This document shows, piece by piece, positions 58,808 to 64,000 of a DNA stretch of 64,000 nt. The stretch is from Candidatus Vicinibacter proximus (GTDB taxonomy: Bacteria > Bacteroidota > Bacteroidia > Chitinophagales > Saprospiraceae): assembly GCA_016713905.1 (NCBI GenBank), contig JADJOE010000003.1:2170001-2234000 (forward strand), in the 5' to 3' direction. The translations under genes were made by a program, and so were the position numbers. The notes beneath the pieces were generated by a model. That model was not told the origin of the DNA, did no database searches, and saw only the letters and a list, made by a program, of their open reading frames with translations. Numbering within the stretch: position 1 is the first letter of the stretch; each line of letters starts with the position of its first letter.

Positions 58808-60679
58808 TTACCTTCCTAAGTAAACCAACAAAACAGAAATATCTGCCGGAGAAACGCCACTGATTCTGCTTGCCTGACCAATGGTGACAGGTTTGATTTT
58901 GCTTAGTTTGGTTTTTGCTTCATTGGAAAGCGCGCTGATTCCATGATAATCATATTCGGGATTTATTTTGAGTGACTCAAGCCTGGACATTTTATCAACC
59001 ATTTCCTGTTCTTTCCTGATATAACCTTCGTACTTCAAATTGATCTGGATACTTTCCAACGATTCTTCATCCATTCCCGAAGTCGCCTCTTTCAATATGG
59101 CATGATGAGATATGAGATCTATTAAGGTTACATTTGGGCGTGTCAACAACAAACCTAATTTTGATTTTTGCTCGATTTTTGCAGATCCTATACTTTCCAA
59201 ATAAGGATTTATTTCTTCCGGAAGTGCACTTAATTCTTGCAACAATTTGTTCACCCTCACAAAAAAATCAGTTTTCTCTGCGAGCCTAATCATTCTCTCT
59301 TCTAAATTCTGCATCCCTTTCTGAGCAGCAATTGGGGTCAAGCGTTGATCTGCATTATCCTGTCGGAGCAAGATTCTGTATTCTGCCCGTGAAGTAAACA
59401 TCCTGTAAGGTTCTTCCGTACCCTTGTTGACCAAATCATCGATTAACACACCGATGTAAGCCTCTGATCGTTTAAGGATGAGGGGTTCACTTTCCTTTAC
59501 GCGCAATGCTGCATTCATTCCTGCCATGAATCCCTGACACGCTGCTTCTTCATAACCGGTGGTACCGTTTATTTGACCGGCAAAAAATAAATTGCTTATC
59601 ACATGGGTCTCCAAACTTAAGCCAAGTTGCGTAGGAGGGAAATAATCGTATTCAATAGCATATCCGGGTCTGAACATCCTTACATTCTCTAAACCCGGAA
59701 TTTTTGTCAAGGCTTTATATTGTACCTCTTCGGGTAGGGAAGAAGAAAATCCGTTTAAATAAATTTCATGCGTCTCCCATCCTTCCGGTTCTACAAACAA
59801 CTGATGTCTGTCCCGTTCTGCAAAACGATCTATCTTATCTTCTATAGACGGACAATACCTGGGACCAAGACCTTTTATCCTTCCCGCAAACATAGGACTC
59901 TGGTCAAATCCTGTCCTGAGAATATCGTGGACTTCCTGATTGGTATAAGTGATGTGACAACATAGTTGTTTTTCCGGAGTAGGCGTGTCGGTATAGGAAA
60001 ACTTACCCGGAATTTGATCGCCTTCCTGAACTTCCATCTTACTGTAATCCAAAGACCTTCCGTCCAATCTGGGTGGTGTACCTGTTTTCATGCGGCCTGC
60101 TTCAAAACCTAATGCAACCAATTGTTCTGTAATCCCCTTGGCCGGACTCTCTCCTGCACGTCCGCCACCAAATTGTTTTTCGCCAATATGGATGATTCCA
60201 TTGAGAAATGTCCCATTGGTCAGTACCACACAAGTAGACTCAATCTCCAACCCCATGCCGGTAATGACTCCTTTGACCCTTTTGTCTTTAATCAAAAGTC
60301 CTGCGACCATATCCTGCCAAAAATCTACCAAAGGATGATCTTCCAGCATTTGCCGCCATTTCTTGGCAAACAACATGCGGTCACTTTGTGCTCTGGGGCT
60401 CCACATCGCCGGCCCTTTCGACCTGTTCAACATTCTGAATTGAACCATGGTATGATCTGTCACAATGCCACTGTATCCACCCATAGCATCAATCTCTCGT
60501 ACGATTTGGCCTTTGGCCACACCACCCATGGCAGGATTGCAGGACATTTGTGCTATGGTCTGCATATTCATCGTTACCAACAAAACTTTACATCCCATAT
60601 TGGCTGCAGCTGCTGCTGCCTCACAACCAGCATGACCGGCACCGACCACAATCACATCGTACTTAGGAAACATAGACAT
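58808..60679 (-). CDS. mnmG: tRNA uridine-5-carboxymethylaminomethyl(34) synthesis enzyme MnmG
   Basis: This 623-residue FAD enzyme works with MnmE to modify the wobble uridine of several tRNAs. Residues 13-18 are GAGHAG (FAD-binding), followed by CNPAMGGVAKG, FRMLNRSKGPAM and TGTFLNGIIHIGEK. PAKGITEQL, GTPPRLDGRSLDYSK, and TGYEEAACQGFMAGMNA come later. The C-terminal helical domain ends ISGVSPADISVLLVYLGR, typical of the family. It is intact, with normal length. The reverse complement carries a long but unsupported ORF. It is divergent from the CDF transporter gene. Confidence 0.97.
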   Translation of the reverse strand: MSMFPKYDVIVVGAGHAGCEAAAAAANMGCKVLLVTMNMQTIAQMSCNPAMGGVAKGQIVREIDAMGGYSGIVTDHTMVQFRMLNRSKGPAMWSPRAQSDRMLFAKKWRQMLEDHPLVDFWQDMVAGLLIKDKRVKGVITGMGLEIESTCVVLTNGTFLNGIIHIGEKQFGGGRAGESPAKGITEQLVALGFEAGRMKTGTPPRLDGRSLDYSKMEVQEGDQIPGKFSYTDTPTPEKQLCCHITYTNQEVHDILRTGFDQSPMFAGRIKGLGPRYCPSIEDKIDRFAERDRHQLFVEPEGWETHEIYLNGFSSSLPEEVQYKALTKIPGLENVRMFRPGYAIEYDYFPPTQLGLSLETHVISNLFFAGQINGTTGYEEAACQGFMAGMNAALRVKESEPLILKRSEAYIGVLIDDLVNKGTEEPYRMFTSRAEYRILLRQDNADQRLTPIAAQKGMQNLEERMIRLAEKTDFFVRVNKLLQELSALPEEINPYLESIGSAKIEQKSKLGLLLTRPNVTLIDLISHHAILKEATSGMDEESLESIQINLKYEGYIRKEQEMVDKMSRLESLKINPEYDYHGISALSNEAKTKLSKIKPVTIGQASRISGVSPADISVLLVYLGR

Positions 60680-60831
60680 AAGTGGTGCAAAGTTATAGAA
60701 ATGTAATCGAACGGATTACTTTAGCACTACTTCTAGGACAAAATGCCTGATTTAGGGGGAATGATCTACATTTGTTTTTGATTTATATTGGCCAATTGTT
60801 ATTGAATACCGTATTTAAAATTTAACCTGAC

Positions 60832-61827
60832 TTGAACTCCTCCAAGATAAATTCCTACCAGACCCAAAAGCTGTTACTTGCGGTTTCCTTCGCTTTATTG
60901 GTAATAAAATTGACTGCATACTACCTTACGGGCTCTGTCGCAGTGTTGACAGACGCATTGGAAAGCATCGTAAACGTGATCGCTGCAATGATCGGCTTGT
61001 ATAGTTTAAGCTTATCCGCCTTGCCAAAGGATGCAAACCACCCTTATGGCCATGGCAAAGTGGAATTTCTCTCCGCAGGAATAGAAGGCAGTCTGATTAT
61101 CCTTGCAGGCTTGTGGATCATTTATGAATGTGTACACAGAATATTTCATTTTACCCCCTTACAACACCTGGACAACGGGATGATCCTATTGGGGATTTCT
61201 GCCGTCATTAATTTGGCAGTTGGACAATACAGTGTCAAAAATGGGAAAAAAAATAATTCATTGGCCCTTATTTCCAGTGGCACACATTTAAAAACTGATG
61301 CACTCACCACTTTTGGTTTGATTTTAGGACTTGCCATGGTATGGGTAACTGAATGGCAATTTTTAGATTCGTTAGTGGCGATAGTTTTTGCATTGGTGAT
61401 CATATATTCAGGATTCAGAATTGTACGCAGCGCACTTTCCGGAATTATGGATGAGGCAGACGAACAACTTATCAATCAAATCCTGCAAGTACTTAAAGAT
61501 CATCGGACAGAAAACTGGCTGGACATCCATAACCTTCGAGTCGTTAATTACGCCGGATTTTTCCATATTGACGGACACATCACGGTGCCCAGATATTTTA
61601 CGGTGGACGAAGCACATACCGAATTGGATCGAATCACCGCAGTTCTGGCAGCGCATTTTGAGGAACGGGTAGAATTTTCTATCCATACAGATGGTTGCAT
61701 TCCTGTCCAATGTAGTTTATGCAACAAACAATCTTGTCAGGTCAGATCAGAGCCTTTTATCCGTACATTGGATTGGAATTATGAATTGGTCATCCAAAAT
61801 AAGAAACATCGACTTCCCCTGGAATAA
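60832..61827 (+). CDS. Cation diffusion facilitator family transporter
   Basis: The 331-residue membrane protein has about six helices and CDF motifs: LTDALESIVNVIA (transport-site Asp in helix 2), HPYGHGKVEFLSAG, and SGTHLKTDALTTFG in helix 5 (HxxxD pair). A cytoplasmic C-terminal domain follows, with HNLRVVNYAGFFHIDGHI and EFSIHTDGC. Such transporters export zinc, iron, cobalt or manganese against protons. The last 40 residues carry four Cys (CIPVQCSLCNKQSC), an unusual tail that could bind metal. The start is TTG 60832, and no ATG fits better. Divergent from mnmG. Confidence 0.93.
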   Translation: MNSSKINSYQTQKLLLAVSFALLVIKLTAYYLTGSVAVLTDALESIVNVIAAMIGLYSLSLSALPKDANHPYGHGKVEFLSAGIEGSLIILAGLWIIYECVHRIFHFTPLQHLDNGMILLGISAVINLAVGQYSVKNGKKNNSLALISSGTHLKTDALTTFGLILGLAMVWVTEWQFLDSLVAIVFALVIIYSGFRIVRSALSGIMDEADEQLINQILQVLKDHRTENWLDIHNLRVVNYAGFFHIDGHITVPRYFTVDEAHTELDRITAVLAAHFEERVEFSIHTDGCIPVQCSLCNKQSCQVRSEPFIRTLDWNYELVIQNKKHRLPLE

Positions 61828-61845
61828 CCTACGCCCAATAGGGTG

Positions 61846-62745
61846 CTAAAAATCTACATAATTTAACGGATTCACCGGATTGCCCATGTACCATAATTCA
61901 AAATGCAAATGCGGCCCTTCCGTTAGGGTACCGGTATTACCAATTATAGCTATCGCTTCCCCTGCTTTAACATGCGTACCCGTTTTTTTCAGCAAGGCTG
62001 AATTGTGTTTATAGACAGAGATCAGATTGTTGGAGTGTTGGATAGAAATGGTGTGTCCATTTTCCAGGGTCCAGTCGGATTGGATTACAGAACCGCTCAA
62101 AACCGCCCGGATAGGTGTATTCTCCGGCGCAATAATATCAATCCCGAAATGATCTTTTTCCGGTTTGTAGTTGGCGCCCATTGTTCCTCGCAAAGGTGGA
62201 AGAAAGCGCATCTCCGATAAATCCACATTAGTTACAGGCTGGGATCTAACACTTCGCAGAGGACTGGATTGAGATCGGATTACTGTGGATTTGTTGTCTT
62301 CATACGCCACCCTGAGAAGAGAATCTTCCTTTACTCTAGGTATAGGCACTGCAGCCTCCTGTTTTATACTGACATCTTTAGTGACATCTGAACTGGTCTG
62401 AGGGTTACCGGTCAACACCCTTTGGATGCTGTTGATGTACACTTCCCTGGCTGAAATTTCCTGCTCCAGAGCTTCGATTTTCTTCTCCAAATAAATGTAT
62501 TCCGCCGTAGAGCGTACATTGCCGTAGCCGGGGATAAAAGTCTTTAAAGGCGTTGCAATGAGCAACATGAGCAATAGAAATCCTACCGCAAAAACTACTG
62601 TACTCAACAACAGATAAACATTCAGGAGGGTAAGCTTATAGCTGGCCACCTCTTCGAAAGTGTCTTCCTCCCGCAGAATAAACAGAAACCTCTTGGCTAA
62701 GTGAGCCTTTACCTGTTGTTTGGTCTTTTTATAGTCAAAAGCCAT
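61846..62745 (-). CDS. M23 family peptidase (LytM-like)
   Basis: The 299-residue protein is anchored by one membrane helix (about 41-64). A short coiled coil (about 84-110) and a linker rich in Ser and Arg follow, then a LytM/M23 domain (about 180-298). The zinc ligands are HFGID (His199, Asp203) and HLHFE (His279, His281), with YKHNS between them. All catalytic residues are present, so it should be an active peptidoglycan endopeptidase rather than a degenerate activator. It is convergent with the CDF gene and divergent from the PorW/SprE-like gene, with a 74-base gap. Confidence 0.93.
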   Translation of the reverse strand: MAFDYKKTKQQVKAHLAKRFLFILREEDTFEEVASYKLTLLNVYLLLSTVVFAVGFLLLMLLIATPLKTFIPGYGNVRSTAEYIYLEKKIEALEQEISAREVYINSIQRVLTGNPQTSSDVTKDVSIKQEAAVPIPRVKEDSLLRVAYEDNKSTVIRSQSSPLRSVRSQPVTNVDLSEMRFLPPLRGTMGANYKPEKDHFGIDIIAPENTPIRAVLSGSVIQSDWTLENGHTISIQHSNNLISVYKHNSALLKKTGTHVKAGEAIAIIGNTGTLTEGPHLHFELWYMGNPVNPLNYVDF

Positions 62746-62819
62746 TTATTAAGCTTTTTTAAAATAAATTTGCGCGAATTATAGTTATATACCGTCTAAT
62801 TGAGGAAGATCTACCATTA

Positions 62820-64000
62820 ATGAAATTTATCCACAAATACCTTTTCTACAGTTTTCTACTGGTTTTAGCCTTAAGCGCCTGCGTCAGCCGGAAGAAAAAA
62901 GGAGAAACTTCAGCTTTGGGAAGATTCTACCACAACACCACGGCCAAATATAACGGTTACTTCAATGCTAACGAAATATTACAAAACAGTATTTCAAATC
63001 TTGAACGCGCTCACAAAGATAATTACTCCGAGATATTGCCTATTTTTCCTTACAATGCAGTTGCCAACGCAGACCCTGAAAAAGCGAATCTGGATAAAGC
63101 CATTCAAAAAGTTTCTGTAGACATCAGCTTACACCGTCCCAGTCACTGGATGGATGATTGCTACTTAATTCTAGCCAAAGCGCAATACCTCAAAAAAGAT
63201 TTTGAAACAGCAGAAAATTCTTTCAAGTTTATACTGGATGAATTCAAACCTGCCAACCTCATAAAAAACAACAAACGACTCAGAGAAAAATCGGTAAAGG
63301 AAAAGACCAAAGAAAAAGAAAAAGTCAAAGAAGAAAAAAAACAAACCGCAGAAGAAAAAAAGAAGCTGGCAAAAAAAACAGCAAAGGAAAAAGCAAAGGC
63401 CAAAGAAAGGGCTAAGAAAAATGCGAAAAAGAAAAAAGGATCTTCCTCTAAGTCCGCTCCAAAAAAATCTGTAGAAAAAACAAAGGAGCCTAGTAATGGG
63501 GAAATAAAAACCAATCCATCCGGACCTGAAGTTTATGTGCCGGTCGTTGCACCAAAAAAAACCAAAACACCTAATGTTACCAATGTAGGCTCAAAGTTAG
63601 TTCCGCACAGACCCGCATTTTGGGAAGCAAGCATCTGGTCTGCTAAAAATCTTACCGAAAGGGGTAAATATTATGAAGCAAGGGATATTCTCAAATCCCT
63701 TCTTGAGGATCCCAATACGCCGGAAAAACTTAAAGGAGATTTATACGCAACCTACGCGCATATTTATCTTCGGGAAAAAAATTATGACAATGCAATCGTT
63801 GCATTAAAAAGTGCTGTAGAGGGCACCAAAAATAAAAAGAAAAGAGCGCGGTATGCATACATACTTGCTCAACTCTATCAAAAACAAAATCGCCCGGCAA
63901 GTTCTGATGAATATTATACCCAGGTTGTTAAATTAAAACCTTCTTATGATTTGAGTTTTCATGCTAAAATGAACATGCTCATCAATAAAGGCATCAGTGG
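62820..64000 (+). CDS. porW: PorW/SprE-like gliding and T9SS TPR lipoprotein, 3' end outside window
   Basis: ATG 62820 begins a lipoprotein with signal MKFIHKYLFYSFLLVLALSAC, the lipobox Cys being residue 21. The mature N-terminus has RFYHNTTAKYNGYFNANEIL, then NYSEILPIFPYNAVANADPE and LHRPSHWMDDCYLILAKAQYL. This pattern matches PorW/SprE, an outer-membrane-associated component of the type IX secretion system. A very lysine- and glutamate-rich low-complexity insert follows (about residues 158-225). TPR repeats come after it (EARDILKSLL ... YAHIYLREKNYDNAIVALKSAV). The protein runs off the window at residue 393. It fits the many T9SS cargo proteins in this region. Confidence 0.88.
   Translation, partial: MKFIHKYLFYSFLLVLALSACVSRKKKGETSALGRFYHNTTAKYNGYFNANEILQNSISNLERAHKDNYSEILPIFPYNAVANADPEKANLDKAIQKVSVDISLHRPSHWMDDCYLILAKAQYLKKDFETAENSFKFILDEFKPANLIKNNKRLREKSVKEKTKEKEKVKEEKKQTAEEKKKLAKKTAKEKAKAKERAKKNAKKKKGSSSKSAPKKSVEKTKEPSNGEIKTNPSGPEVYVPVVAPKKTKTPNVTNVGSKLVPHRPAFWEASIWSAKNLTERGKYYEARDILKSLLEDPNTPEKLKGDLYATYAHIYLREKNYDNAIVALKSAVEGTKNKKKRARYAYILAQLYQKQNRPASSDEYYTQVVKLKPSYDLSFHAKMNMLINKGIS

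Noticed and set aside
60122..60706. 194-codon plus-strand ORF
   Set aside because: It is antisense to mnmG, which is certain; composition and sequence show no protein family.

Overview
The window looks like a chromosome segment from a Bacteroidota bacterium, most likely a Saprospiraceae-like lineage. This is an inference from gene content: type IX secretion (T9SS) C-terminal sorting domains of both type A and type B, SprB-type repeats, a PorW/SprE-like TPR lipoprotein at the right edge, DUF6175 and DUF3871 proteins, BatD-like proteins, a group III truncated haemoglobin and moderate AT richness. No rRNA operon or CRISPR array was seen.

Left, accessory part (1-19 kb, AT-rich). A nuclease-like C-terminus abuts an orphan hsdM (207-1712). 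A six-gene minus-strand operon of exported proteins follows (2729-8773): two paralogous LPP20-like proteins, a DUF6175 protein, a TPR-like protein and two small exported proteins. Directly upstream of that operon lies an IS4-type transposase remnant. Then come a HEPN-like orphan, two large secreted minus-strand proteins (SprB-repeat and CAP-domain, both T9SS cargo) and a decayed plasmid-type module (DUF3871, AAA ATPase, small protein, truncated Rep-like N-terminus). This part ends at 19,015 where a bare 3' half of a tRNA-Arg joins a beta-helix gene that is also cut.

Middle part (19-30.6 kb): beta-helix protein, small membrane protein, two BatD-like proteins, two divergent APC permeases, a geranylgeranyl-reductase-like flavoprotein, a 5'-truncated TerC, a DUF1684 protein and an internally duplicated DVKA-repeat protein. 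A 75-base dispersed repeat occurs three times.

Right, core-like part (30.8-64 kb): Omp85-like protein head-to-head with hemW, a haem-c/beta-propeller T9SS protein, galE, M29 aminopeptidase, hflX, rhodanese lipoprotein, tRNA-Val, a kinase/regulator/cyclase cluster, full TerC, cupin plus haemoglobin, methyltransferase, SDR reductase, metH and metF, lgt, an outer-membrane barrel, def, a T9SS type B protein, mnmG, a CDF transporter, an M23 peptidase and porW.

The most striking large-scale signal is more than 25 one-base frameshifts, most of them at homopolymers, concentrated between about 6.2 and 30.6 kb. The next 33 kb of genes are essentially intact. Residual long-read assembly error is my favoured explanation. 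For these genes I give the whole reconstructed span and list the readable fragments.
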